DNA from: a virus
DNA length: 64,000 bases
Direction: 5' to 3' (one strand)
Virus record (IMG/VR): IMGVR_UViG_3300037189_027540
Span: 1-64,000 of that record
In this document: positions 25,906 through 33,464 of the stretch, piece after piece
How positions within the stretch are numbered: the first letter of the stretch is position 1
How the letters are laid out: every line of letters begins with the position of its first letter
The notes under the pieces: model-generated
Told to the model about the DNA's origin: nothing
Database searches by the model: none
The model's input: the letters and a program-made list of their open reading frames with translations, nothing else
Translations under genes and position numbers: made by a program

Positions 25906-27021
25906 TCAAAGATATCTACCTGGAGTATAGATGTAGTTGACGCTAGACCGTAATTCGCATACTGTTTTAAGAAATTTTGGCTTGCATGTGGACCTAAATG
26001 GGATATCAACATGTTGTTTAATAATAGGAATAATAGAATCAGAGGTCAATGCTGGAGAAATAGTGATGACATCCTTTAAAGAGGTTACATCTTTGTCGCT
26101 GAAGTTAACATAAACGTCTGCCTCATATTTAGTAATATCAGTGTTAGTAGTAATCAAAATGTCGGCGTGAGTGTCGAGGCGCTTAACGTCACCTCGATAA
26201 TAGTTATTGTACCACGCGCTGCATTTCTTTAAAGCGACTCTAACGTGTCCTGGGTCGTCCGCCACTATGACCAACTGTAGACTTCGCACCATCCCCTTAC
26301 ATGCTTTAAAACCTTCTATGCTTCTCGGATGGTTCACAGACCTTAAATGAGAGATTTTAGGGCTGCCAGCGAAATGACTGGCTAACGCTAAGTCTTGATA
26401 TTCTCTAATCTGTGCAATCGGATCGATAGATCCATCTAATAAGTCCCTCACTGGATTATGATCTACCTCATGGCCGATAACAGCTGGAATCTGCATAGTT
26501 TCAAGCACATGCTGGAGCACTCCTTGGTCGTAACTATGCGGCAAAGTCAGTTTACCAGAGCTGTTTAACTCCAACGTTTTCTTGCACCATGTTTCTATGA
26601 TTCCATTATCAGTCGGCTTCTTAAAATAAATGTACCCACTATTAACATTGAATAAATCGACATCCTCACTACGCACTCGCAATTCAATAGGGTTACGACA
26701 CGGTGCCCATTCCTTAAAAGCCATGAAAGATCTTGGTTCGAAACGGAATCTGTCTGAGAAGATAATGTCAGTGTCGACATACAGGTAATCTCCACTAGGC
26801 AAATCTGATAATATGAAAGGTTTAACGAACTTACGCCATTCTTTATGTGACATACTTGGCAATACACATTTTTTAACGTAAATACCACGTGCGATCAGCC
26901 AGTTGAGATTAACTTGCCCTAGCCCAAGATCATAAACTATGATCTTATCTCGCTCGACTAAAGATTCGATACAATGTACCATTTCCGAAAATGCTACATC
27001 GTCGGAGGCCATTATAATCAT
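25906..27021 (-). CDS. GT-A type glycosyltransferase, 371 aa
   Basis: The N-terminal 220 residues look like a GT8-like GT-A domain: LPSGDYLYVDTDIIFSDRF (about 74-92) holds the DxD-type metal and donor site, and SGYIYFKKPTDNGIIE followed by SYDQGVLQHVLE is the usual acceptor-side region. The C-terminal 150 residues form a second domain without a recognised motif. Start codons of this gene and of the divergent gene at 27045 are only 23 nt apart, so the promoters overlap. It belongs to a glycan-type cluster with cupin and GDPD genes. Confidence 0.7.
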   Translation of the reverse strand: MIIMASDDVAFSEMVHCIESLVERDKIIVYDLGLGQVNLNWLIARGIYVKKCVLPSMSHKEWRKFVKPFILSDLPSGDYLYVDTDIIFSDRFRFEPRSFMAFKEWAPCRNPIELRVRSEDVDLFNVNSGYIYFKKPTDNGIIETWCKKTLELNSSGKLTLPHSYDQGVLQHVLETMQIPAVIGHEVDHNPVRDLLDGSIDPIAQIREYQDLALASHFAGSPKISHLRSVNHPRSIEGFKACKGMVRSLQLVIVADDPGHVRVALKKCSAWYNNYYRGDVKRLDTHADILITTNTDITKYEADVYVNFSDKDVTSLKDVITISPALTSDSIIPIIKQHVDIPFRSTCKPKFLKTVCELRSSVNYIYTPGRYL

Positions 27022-27039
27022 GAAATATATACTAGGAGG
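27022..27039 (+). promoter_or_regulatory. A/T box plus AGGAGG leader of the peptide gene
   Basis: GAAATATATA (27022-27031) is followed by AGGAGG (27034-27039) and ATG at 27045. The same arrangement precedes the 24139 gene. The near-perfect ribosome binding site predicts strong translation of the small peptide gene, as is common for RiPP precursors. The promoter role of the A/T box is inferred. Confidence 0.4.
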
Positions 27040-27044
27040 TGAAC

Positions 27045-27308
27045 ATGAATAGTTTATTAGAAAAATACGGATTTAGCAGTGAGGAAATGGCTGAGCTAGG
27101 GCTAAGAGTTTATACGATAGAAGAGATAAGAGCAAAAACCAGCGCACCCCATGCTTACAAAATGGGGAGCTTAGTGGGTCCTGGTCCTGCAGCTACTCCA
27201 GGCTTTTGCGACAATACGAAATTAGAGGTTGATGACGATGCTCATATGGATGTATCATGTGTTTGTAGCCTGAATTTAGGCGAAGTGCTCTGCAGTCAAG
27301 TGTCTTAA
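27045..27308 (+). CDS. Candidate RiPP precursor peptide, 87 aa
   Basis: Probably a ribosomally made peptide that is modified by the radical SAM protein encoded next to it. The N-terminal half (residues 1-32) is a charged amphipathic leader-like helix (SSEEMAELGLRVYTIEEIRA). After a Gly/Pro-rich hinge (GSLVGPGPAATPG, 41-53) comes a Cys-bearing acidic C-terminus with Cys55, Cys72, Cys74 and Cys83, which would be the core. I use ATG 27045, five nt after AGGAGG; an in-frame GTG at 27039 lies inside that site. The radical SAM gene starts three bases after its stop. No known precursor family is recognised, so the call rests on layout and composition. Confidence 0.6.
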   Translation: MNSLLEKYGFSSEEMAELGLRVYTIEEIRAKTSAPHAYKMGSLVGPGPAATPGFCDNTKLEVDDDAHMDVSCVCSLNLGEVLCSQVS

Positions 27309-27310
27309 GT

Positions 27311-28492
27311 GTGCTTAATGTTGAACTGCAAGGGCTTGCTAATCAAATGACCAAGTATAGTCGATATGTTAAAATCAATCACGGAAATCAAGACACATTG
27401 GCATGCACCGTCCAAGGGATCCATTTACCAATGGATGCTTCGGAGGACACGCTCTCTCGTAATTCGATGCTAGCAGGTCAAGAAGCTACGGCACTACGAA
27501 ATAAATTGTTTAAATCTGATGTCGCTAAAATAACGATTATCCCGACATGGGGGTGCAACCTGCGTTGCAGGCATTGCGTTGTGATCGATAAATTAGAACG
27601 AGGAAGCGATAGTGATCTAAACTGTGAACAATTAGTCACGTTTTTGGAAAAGTTTAGTGTCAACGCCAAGTTGAAACGAGCTTGCTTTGTAGGTGGTGAG
27701 CCGCTGCTGAGGCCTGATATTCTATTAAAACTAACAAAAGCGTTGCCCGGCTGGATGTTTTCGATGACCACTAATTTATCAATTCCGTTCACTGAAACAC
27801 ATTATGAATTATTCGACCATATTAGTTCCATCACCGTCAGTGTTGACGGCTTACCGAAAAACCATAACAGGCAAAGGATACCTCTTAATAAAGATCCAGA
27901 CATATTCGGCAAGACAGTCGATAACATCAAACAGTTAGTGCGGCGTGGCCTAAAGGATAAATTGTCAGTGCAAGGGGCAGTCGATCAAGTCAATAAAGAT
28001 GATGAGATAGCTTATAAGCATTTTTTCTGTAACTTGGGGCTAAACCCACTAGCTATATTTTACGGTCTAATCCATCCACACCCGCGTGGCGAATCTCCCA
28101 CAGGTTTTATAGAAGCTCTAAAGCAAATGCCAATAAATTATAGGCCCTGCTGTAAGTATCAGCCTGGCACGCAATGCACGATCCTTCCTGACAATAGCAT
28201 AGTTAGTGACTTCTATACTCAAACGCCAATCGGCACCATTTTCGACGAACCAGCGGCCGTTATAGAGAATCACAGACGACTAGTACTTAATACGATGCCA
28301 GTTTTAAATGACCCAACGTGTCGTGAATGTGACGTAATCGGATTGTGCTGGGGGCATTGCAGCAACGGTGAACCGGTAACTGGCATGCTACCTAGTAAAT
28401 ATTGTGATCAAGCCGGTTTGCGAACTAGAGTTCATAACCTAGCGCTCGCTGGCTCACTAGTAGTTCAAGGATCGCCAGCATGCTCGCCTTGA
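27311..28492 (+). CDS. Radical SAM/SPASM peptide maturase
   Basis: The SAM-cleaving cluster motif CNLRCRHC (Cys82, Cys86, Cys89) is canonical CxxxCxxC, followed by GGEP (128-131) and SVDG (177-180). The C-terminus has a SPASM region: Cys280/281 and Cys289, then CRECDVIGLCWGHC, an exact CX2CX5CX3C (337-350), and a final Cys365. This organisation is typical of enzymes that cross-link RiPP precursors. The region before the cluster (about 16-70) may bind the precursor leader. It starts at GTG 27311 right behind the peptide gene, so it is probably translationally coupled. The exact chemistry (thioether, C-C bond or epimerisation) cannot be read from the sequence. Confidence 0.85.
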   Translation: MLNVELQGLANQMTKYSRYVKINHGNQDTLACTVQGIHLPMDASEDTLSRNSMLAGQEATALRNKLFKSDVAKITIIPTWGCNLRCRHCVVIDKLERGSDSDLNCEQLVTFLEKFSVNAKLKRACFVGGEPLLRPDILLKLTKALPGWMFSMTTNLSIPFTETHYELFDHISSITVSVDGLPKNHNRQRIPLNKDPDIFGKTVDNIKQLVRRGLKDKLSVQGAVDQVNKDDEIAYKHFFCNLGLNPLAIFYGLIHPHPRGESPTGFIEALKQMPINYRPCCKYQPGTQCTILPDNSIVSDFYTQTPIGTIFDEPAAVIENHRRLVLNTMPVLNDPTCRECDVIGLCWGHCSNGEPVTGMLPSKYCDQAGLRTRVHNLALAGSLVVQGSPACSP

Positions 28493-28830
28493 TTTTTAAT
28501 GATGGATCGCTAAGTAATAAAGCCATTAAAGAAGAATTCAATGCAGCTAATGAAGTGTCGCTTGCGCAGCTAGAAATAGGATCCTTGACTCTTATCCCCA
28601 TCTTTTGGGATGTGGCCACAGCCGATCGGTTCGTACGCCGCAATGGCCTGTTTATGGTCATTAGCGGGATGGTCAATTTAGCGCAAGAAGATGTAGATAA
28701 GCTCAGCAAGGAGTCAGCTTGCAGTATACTTGAATATCCTAATAAAGTTAATAAGATAGCGAAGAAGGTGTCTGGTTATAAGTTTCAATTAGCTACTAAA
28801 ATTCAACCTGTAGACAAATTGCTAGTATGA
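28480..28830 (+). CDS. Hypothetical protein in the radical SAM cluster, 116 aa
   Basis: A small soluble protein with a helical N-terminus (SNKAIKEEFNAANEVSLAQL) and a strand-rich middle containing LFMVISGMVNL. No family is recognised. It overlaps the radical SAM gene by 13 nt and the nuclease gene by 4 nt, which places it firmly in the same transcript. It could be a recognition, immunity or unrelated protein; nothing in the sequence decides. Confidence 0.6.
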   Translation: MLALIFNDGSLSNKAIKEEFNAANEVSLAQLEIGSLTLIPIFWDVATADRFVRRNGLFMVISGMVNLAQEDVDKLSKESACSILEYPNKVNKIAKKVSGYKFQLATKIQPVDKLLV

Positions 28831-29450
28831 TCGAACCCTTCAGCGCCATCGTGCAAGGCACAGTCGAATACGATGGTCGTGCTATTAGCAAAACTAGACT
28901 TGGGATATACTTGGTCATAGTAAAGCCAGATTTATCGATTCAAATCCATAGTAACACTAAGAACAAACCTATAAATTATATCAATGCTAAAAGCGTTGAA
29001 CTAAATGCTGATCAGTGGATCTTTAAAAGCAAAGATGAACAGATCAAGGTTAACATTAGTAACGTAATAGAAAAAATGTCGCTTGCCCTTCTAACTGGGG
29101 TAGAGAAAAAGGTCTCAAAAACTGAGCAAGATCTGGTCGATAAATTAATCAGCTCTATGGCAATTCATATCCAAGGGCATTTGTATATCGAACCGCAATA
29201 CCCTACGGTGGTAGGCCCGATCGACATTGTGTGCATCGATAACGAGTCCAAGTTGATACATGTGATCGAGGCAAAACGCCGTAAGCCCAGTGTGAATGCA
29301 ATTTACCAGCTTAAACGATACATTGACCATATTCACATAGAAGGTTATGAGAAGAAAGGCTATTTGGCAGCACCTGAATTTAGCGAAAAGCACGATGTAT
29401 TGATGGAGAAGTTCGGTTTCAATAAGCTGCTAGTCACTTTTGAGGATTAA
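28827..29450 (+). CDS. NucS/EndoMS-like endonuclease
   Basis: Resembles the archaeal and actinobacterial mismatch-specific endonuclease NucS (EndoMS). The N-terminal domain has the family pattern VEYDGRAISKTRLGIYLVIV then IHSNTKNKPINYINA (about residues 13-54), matching the Y-x-GR...RL...VHS...P-N-W region. The C-terminal RecB-like nuclease domain shows GPIDIV (Asp133), VIEAKR (Glu148, Lys150) and QLKRYID (Gln161). At 207 aa it is somewhat shorter than cellular NucS (about 250 aa). It may cut mismatched or branched phage DNA or host DNA. It overlaps its upstream neighbour by 4 nt and ends two bases before the metallopeptidase gene. Confidence 0.8.
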   Translation: MIEPFSAIVQGTVEYDGRAISKTRLGIYLVIVKPDLSIQIHSNTKNKPINYINAKSVELNADQWIFKSKDEQIKVNISNVIEKMSLALLTGVEKKVSKTEQDLVDKLISSMAIHIQGHLYIEPQYPTVVGPIDIVCIDNESKLIHVIEAKRRKPSVNAIYQLKRYIDHIHIEGYEKKGYLAAPEFSEKHDVLMEKFGFNKLLVTFED

Positions 29451-29452
29451 TC

Positions 29453-29974
29453 ATGGGTACCGTGTACTGGAAGGCCGACCAACAAGTCAATGATTTAATC
29501 GCTACAGTCATTCACAAGTATCATTCAGAACTTGGTAAAGCCAATGTTCGCATCGGTACATTAATGGCATTTAATGAGAAAGCACCCCCTGTTAAGCATG
29601 GCGGTTATCAAGCATATGCTACGGTTAGAATCATTAGCTTAAAAGATCGAGTAACGAAAGACCACGATGTCGAAATGTGTATAGATGCAGAGGCATGGAA
29701 GCAATTCACTAGCATGCAAAAAGAAGCTTTAATCGATCACGAATTAAGCCATATTAAATGCAAAAAGAAAAAGGCAAGAGGTCCAGACGGCAAGCCCATC
29801 GAGACAGATGAACTTATGTTTGATGATTTAAGTCGCCCATTGCTCAAATTGATCAAAGCGGACTGGAACGTAGGCGACGGCTTCGCCGATGTGGTATCTA
29901 GGCATAAAGAATCTAGTGTCGAATACGTTAGCATTAACAAGGCTAAAGAATTGGCCGATGCCGCAAGCGCCTAA
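29453..29974 (+). CDS. Putative phage metallopeptidase (HExxH)
   Basis: Contains LIDHELSHIKCKKKK, a zincin HExxH motif (His96, Glu97, His100), in a 173-aa protein of the putative phage metallopeptidase type (PhageMetallopep-like), a family common in large phages and without a defined substrate. A downstream acidic ligand could be in FDDLSRP. It is last in the co-directional cluster that begins with the peptide gene. Cleaving a peptide leader is an attractive role by position, but phage metallopeptidases of this family occur without such neighbours. Its stop interlocks with the convergent gene (CTAA, 29971-29974). Confidence 0.75.
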   Translation: MGTVYWKADQQVNDLIATVIHKYHSELGKANVRIGTLMAFNEKAPPVKHGGYQAYATVRIISLKDRVTKDHDVEMCIDAEAWKQFTSMQKEALIDHELSHIKCKKKKARGPDGKPIETDELMFDDLSRPLLKLIKADWNVGDGFADVVSRHKESSVEYVSINKAKELADAASA

Positions 29975-30318
29975 CTACTGCCGTTCCGTGGATCGAATTT
30001 TAGGAAATAGGCGTAATCCTCAGGGCACATCGTCTTGGCTAGGCATGCCTTGGCTCGGTCAAAGAACTCTTCCCGCTTGGTTAGCTTTGTAAATTGCTTC
30101 ACATTCATGGCAATGCAAAAGGCAACAAAATTGCGGGGATGGCCTTCTGCCACCTCCATAAGGTCAACAAGCCCCAAAAAGGCATCGATCTGGCCGTAGT
30201 TGCCGTAGTAGTACGCCTCATCCAAGAAATCGAAAAGCGCGTCTCCAGACCTCCTTTGCTTCTCACTGTTCGCAAGTTTGCAAGCCTGCCCCCACGCTTC
30301 CACATAATTTACGCTCAT
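29971..30318 (-). CDS. Hypothetical protein of higher G+C, 115 aa
   Basis: No family recognised. The sequence is helical with many aromatic residues (FDFLDEAYYYGNYGQIDAFL). By hand count the coding region is about 55-58 percent G+C in sampled stretches, well above neighbours, and it uses C- and G-ending codons freely, so it looks acquired from another background. Start at ATG 30318, with GAGGA six nt upstream; a TTG at 30330 is also in frame. The following gap keeps the same composition. Confidence 0.6.
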   Translation of the reverse strand: MSVNYVEAWGQACKLANSEKQRRSGDALFDFLDEAYYYGNYGQIDAFLGLVDLMEVAEGHPRNFVAFCIAMNVKQFTKLTKREEFFDRAKACLAKTMCPEDYAYFLKFDPRNGSS

Positions 30319-30509
30319 TTGAGTCCTCAATCCGTGGGAACTGGTTGCAAACTCAGTTCAAGCCTGCCGTCTGTTCGCCCAGAGGCGAGATGCCCGGATT
30401 AAACCAGCGCTAGCGGCGACCGCAAGCCAACTCCAGTAAACTATCCACTAAGTTCAAGGACTGGTAGCAAGCCGCTGCATCTTCCTTGAAGGTCAGCCGT
30501 TCACTAAGA
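30319..30509. other. G+C-rich gap with a possible coding remnant
   Basis: No confident gene. A minus-strand open frame from TTG 30541 to TAG 30410 gives 43 residues with protein-like content (ERLTFKEDAAACYQSLNLVD, then SLLELACGRR) but overlaps the 3' end of the 30510 gene and has no good ribosome site, so it may be a decayed remnant or a very small gene. Shorter inverted repeats are present (GAACTG...CAGTTC at 30338-30359; TCGCC...GGCGA near 30376-30389). I looked for a tRNA and found no acceptable cloverleaf. Confidence 0.3.
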
Positions 30510-30842
30510 CTAGTAGTTGAATTCGTCTGCGTATAGGACAAAGCCGTCGATTTTCTCATCCCTAGTGGTAACTAGAAAAATATCTTCATCTAACCTGCCA
30601 TGAAACAGACCAGTTATTTCGATTACGCCGGATGTTTTCGAATCACTAAGAGTAGCGAAATTACCGCCTTCAAATTTTAGCTTGCTAGTTAAATCACCAG
30701 AAGCAGACTTAAAACGGATTTCCTGCCCACCGACGCTATTGAGATTGTAAGACAGAACCGTAACTTTCTTACCGGCAATCATGTCTATTAGTTTGTGCTG
30801 ACCGGCTGTGGCTTCGATATTCACAGATTTATTATATAGCAT
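30510..30842 (-). CDS. Small phage surface-type beta protein, 110 aa
   Basis: The pattern of short strands, TAGQHKLIDMIAGKKVTVLS at residues 12-31 then RFKSASGDLTSKLKF and a final GFVLYADEF, matches a small all-beta domain often seen in phage proteins next to tail-fibre or surface genes (the type with V-L-S-Y...F-x-S-G-S...L-x-G). Function is unknown; decoration or receptor contact is likely. It starts with ATG 30842 and lies 18 nt downstream of the AT-rich surface protein gene on the same strand. Confidence 0.6.
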   Translation of the reverse strand: MLYNKSVNIEATAGQHKLIDMIAGKKVTVLSYNLNSVGGQEIRFKSASGDLTSKLKFEGGNFATLSDSKTSGVIEITGLFHGRLDEDIFLVTTRDEKIDGFVLYADEFNY

Positions 30843-30860
30843 CGCTTCCCTTTTCTTTGG

Positions 30861-31862
30861 TTAGTTAGCTTGATTAATTGCCATATCGCTTACGTATAAG
30901 TAATCATTTTGATTTCCGTATGCGTAAGCGAAAATTTCAATTACTTTATCTGAAGTTGGCGTGAAAGTAATTGTTAGTTGTTGCCAATCGGTTGATGTTG
31001 AAGTGGTTGCAACCACATCGGTTCCTGTTAGTTGATATCCCGGACATACTAATTTTCCTGTTATTGTAGATGCCGAATTCTTAAACCATAAACTGACTGT
31101 TACTAATTTATTAGCGTTTACAGCAAACTTGGTAGCAGAGAATTGAATTGGAAAATATTGACTAATATTTGTGCTTAATTGTTCAATCTTCCAACTTGTT
31201 CCTGTCGTTCCATGATAAACAGAAGTGTTTTTTGATGATTTATAGTCATTAACATTTGTGGAATAATTCAAAATATTCGAGCTTGTGTCAGTACAGTTTG
31301 TAAATGTTAACGAATAAGGATAATTATTATATGTTGGAGATGCAGGTATTCCTGTAACATTAGAAAAATTAACAATTCCATTGTCCGTAACGAGAAAATT
31401 AATAAACTGATTTGAATTTGGTGAAATATTTCCAAGTGTTCCGCTATTAATGTTTACAATAGAATTATTTGAAATGGAAATTAAATAAGTTGTATTATTT
31501 CCATTAGCAATAAATTTGTCAATCGAAATGTTTGAACTGTTTGCGTAAATAAGACCTAAAGGATAAGCAATACCTAAAGAATAATTAGCAGTTAAATATT
31601 TTATCTTAGCAGAAGAAAAATTATTATTAATTACATATGAAGCACAATATTCTGCTAAAATTGTGTTGGCATATAAAGTTGATAAAATATCATAAACACG
31701 TTGATTATATAATCCAATATTGCAATTTTTAATTATTGCGTTTTCAATATAAATATTTATATTACTTGTAATACAAATTCCATATAAAGAACTAGCAATA
31801 AAAGCATCTTGAATTACATTATTATTTGAAGATTGTAAATAAAATGGTAAATCGTTAAACAA
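30861..31862 (-). CDS. 3' part of a frameshifted AT-rich surface protein
   Basis: The frame continues the product of 31952-33328 after a one-base disruption. The N-terminal two thirds is Asn/Ser/Ile-rich with repeated short strands (SNINIYIENAIIKNCNIGLY, ANSSNISIDKFIANGNN), typical of a right-handed beta-helix adhesin. The C-terminal about 120 residues look like a carbohydrate-binding jelly roll (WKIEQLSTN, KLVTVSLWFKNSAS, DWQQLTITFTPTSD). The apparent start is a TTG at 31862, but the open frame extends upstream towards 32000, so it is probably not an independent start. Sampled G+C is about 30 percent, far below neighbours. Confidence 0.6.
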   Translation of the reverse strand: MFNDLPFYLQSSNNNVIQDAFIASSLYGICITSNINIYIENAIIKNCNIGLYNQRVYDILSTLYANTILAEYCASYVINNNFSSAKIKYLTANYSLGIAYPLGLIYANSSNISIDKFIANGNNTTYLISISNNSIVNINSGTLGNISPNSNQFINFLVTDNGIVNFSNVTGIPASPTYNNYPYSLTFTNCTDTSSNILNYSTNVNDYKSSKNTSVYHGTTGTSWKIEQLSTNISQYFPIQFSATKFAVNANKLVTVSLWFKNSASTITGKLVCPGYQLTGTDVVATTSTSTDWQQLTITFTPTSDKVIEIFAYAYGNQNDYLYVSDMAINQAN

Positions 31863-31951
31863 TCCGGTAACTTCATTTGTTATTCCGTTTTTGTTTTTAC
31901 CTAATGTATTGTTATTGCTGAAATATAGATTAATTCCACTACTACTTCCAC

Positions 31952-33328
31952 TTATACATAAGTCAGAAAAGTTGCAATAAGTGCAAGTTGTAAAAAATAT
32001 CCATTATAATATTTTGATAGATTAATTTTGCTGATGTCGATATAATTTTTTGATGTTGCTCCTATACCGGTAACATTACCTCCTTGCCCTGAAAAATAGG
32101 TAGAAGAAGTTTGTGTGGACATATCTGTTCGATTCCAACCACCAGAAAATGTGATATAATTTCCAGCAGTTCCACTATCATTAATTGTTGCAGCATTTCC
32201 TGACGCTACCAAAACATAAAATGGTTCTATCTTATAAGTATTGAGCGTTTCTGTTGTTCCATAATAACCAGCATAGGCATTTGTTAAACTTGTCCAATTA
32301 CTTCCAGTAAATAAAATTACAAGATTATTTTTAATACCTAGGATTGGTAAGAAATATTCATCATTATTTTTTCCTATCATTGAAGTTAAAGAAATGTTAT
32401 CAGCAGAAGAAGTAGATTTTACAGCAATAACATTTGAAAATGATACAGTTATAGCACCTGTATCATTAACTACATAAAGAGCAATGCTTTGTATTGCAGA
32501 TCCTAATGCTGAACCTTTATTAATTGTAATAGGGATGTTAATTATATTAAGATAAGGTTGTGCGGGAACCAAAAACTCATCAACAATAACAGCGCCAAGA
32601 GTATCAGAACACAAACAAATTTTGATATCTCCTGCCGCCAATAAAGTTCCAGCAGTTTGACTAAATTGTAATGATATTTGTTGATAAGCACTAAAATCTG
32701 TAGATGGAATAGTTTTATAAGCAGCTTTTCCTGTAGTAAATCCAGAAGCGATTGCTAAAGATACTTTTGTTGGCATCCATGCGGTTGTATCAATTGAAGA
32801 AGTCACATTAGCAGAAGCAGTCCAGTTCGCTCCATTTGATGAAACTGTTCCTACGTTATCTGTTAGTACAATATCTTTTGTTGCTGCGGAAGTTGATTTG
32901 ATTATATTTGAATTAATATTTCTTAAAGTTCCGCCGGATGTGTAAGAAGCATTACCTGTACTTCCTACAAGATCAAATGTATTTGTTGAAACATTTGTAA
33001 TTTGCCAAATGCCATTTGTATTTGTATTACCACCGACTCCTGTAATTATTACATAATCGTTATTTGCATAACCATGATTTGAGCAAGTAATTTGGATAGG
33101 AGTTGCATTTGTTGCTCCTGTGATTGATTTAGAAGGAGTATTAAATCCATTTGTCCAAAGTCCTGCTCCTACTAAAGTAGGAGCAGGACTTTCCATAATT
33201 CTTATTTCGTCGCCTGGAGCAATTCTAGGTGCAGTTGCTCCGCTTGTGATTGTTTTCCATGCGTTTGCAAATGATAATCCGTCGTTTGCGTCATTACCAG
33301 CTGCTGGATTTATATAGAATGTAGCCAT
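31952..33328 (-). CDS. 5' part of a frameshifted AT-rich surface protein, 458 aa
   Basis: Begins MATFYINPAAGNDANDG, the usual opening of beta-helix surface proteins (YxxPxxGnDanDGLS...W.Ti..G...pGDeIri). It continues with strand-rich Asn/Ser/Thr/Gly sequence and ends abruptly with FLQLALIATFLTYV, where a frameshift leaves the beta-helix pattern. Restoring one T in the homopolymer at 31993-31998 (minus strand) joins it to 30861-31862 as one protein of about 820 aa. It is either a pseudogene, a sequencing error or a real recoding site. The AT-rich composition suggests transfer from a low-G+C source. Confidence 0.65.
   Translation of the reverse strand: MATFYINPAAGNDANDGLSFANAWKTITSGATAPRIAPGDEIRIMESPAPTLVGAGLWTNGFNTPSKSITGATNATPIQITCSNHGYANNDYVIITGVGGNTNTNGIWQITNVSTNTFDLVGSTGNASYTSGGTLRNINSNIIKSTSAATKDIVLTDNVGTVSSNGANWTASANVTSSIDTTAWMPTKVSLAIASGFTTGKAAYKTIPSTDFSAYQQISLQFSQTAGTLLAAGDIKICLCSDTLGAVIVDEFLVPAQPYLNIINIPITINKGSALGSAIQSIALYVVNDTGAITVSFSNVIAVKSTSSADNISLTSMIGKNNDEYFLPILGIKNNLVILFTGSNWTSLTNAYAGYYGTTETLNTYKIEPFYVLVASGNAATINDSGTAGNYITFSGGWNRTDMSTQTSSTYFSGQGGNVTGIGATSKNYIDISKINLSKYYNGYFLQLALIATFLTYV
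31993..31998 (-). other. Frameshift site in homopolymer (T6 on coding strand)
   Basis: The coding strand reads GGATATTTTTTACAAC. With six T the upstream frame ends 13 codons later in TAA. With one extra T the reading becomes GYFFTTCTYCNFSDLCISGS and runs straight into the downstream frame through NLYFSNNNT and GLFNDLPFYLQ. The join preserves beta-helix character on both sides. Confidence 0.7.
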
Positions 33329-33392
33329 GTACTTCTCTCAGTTAACCAACTTCATCTAAAATTTCGATGAAATATGGATTTGTGTAATAGAT

Positions 33393-33464
33393 CTACCGTT
33401 CCTTGTTTGTTTTAACTAGTGATTCTTCAAATTCTCCTAATACTGGACAAATGCGTGGAGCCAA
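33393..33464 (-). pseudogene. Fragment of a C39-peptidase-like gene tail
   Basis: The minus-strand reading LAPRICPVLGEFEESLVK followed by TNKER and TAG closely matches part of the protein at the right window edge (63700-64000), which has NCPVLGELKESLVKFNK. From the shared Cys to the final Lys, 13 of 16 residues are identical. No start or upstream domain is present, so this is most simply a truncated remnant between the AT-rich surface gene and the 33467 gene. A tiny gene or a shared short linear motif is the alternative. Confidence 0.5.

Noticed and set aside
30331-30509. Possible tRNA or structured RNA gene
   Set aside because: T-loop-like strings such as GGTTTAATCC occur on the minus strand, but no acceptor stem, D-arm and anticodon arm could be assembled around them.
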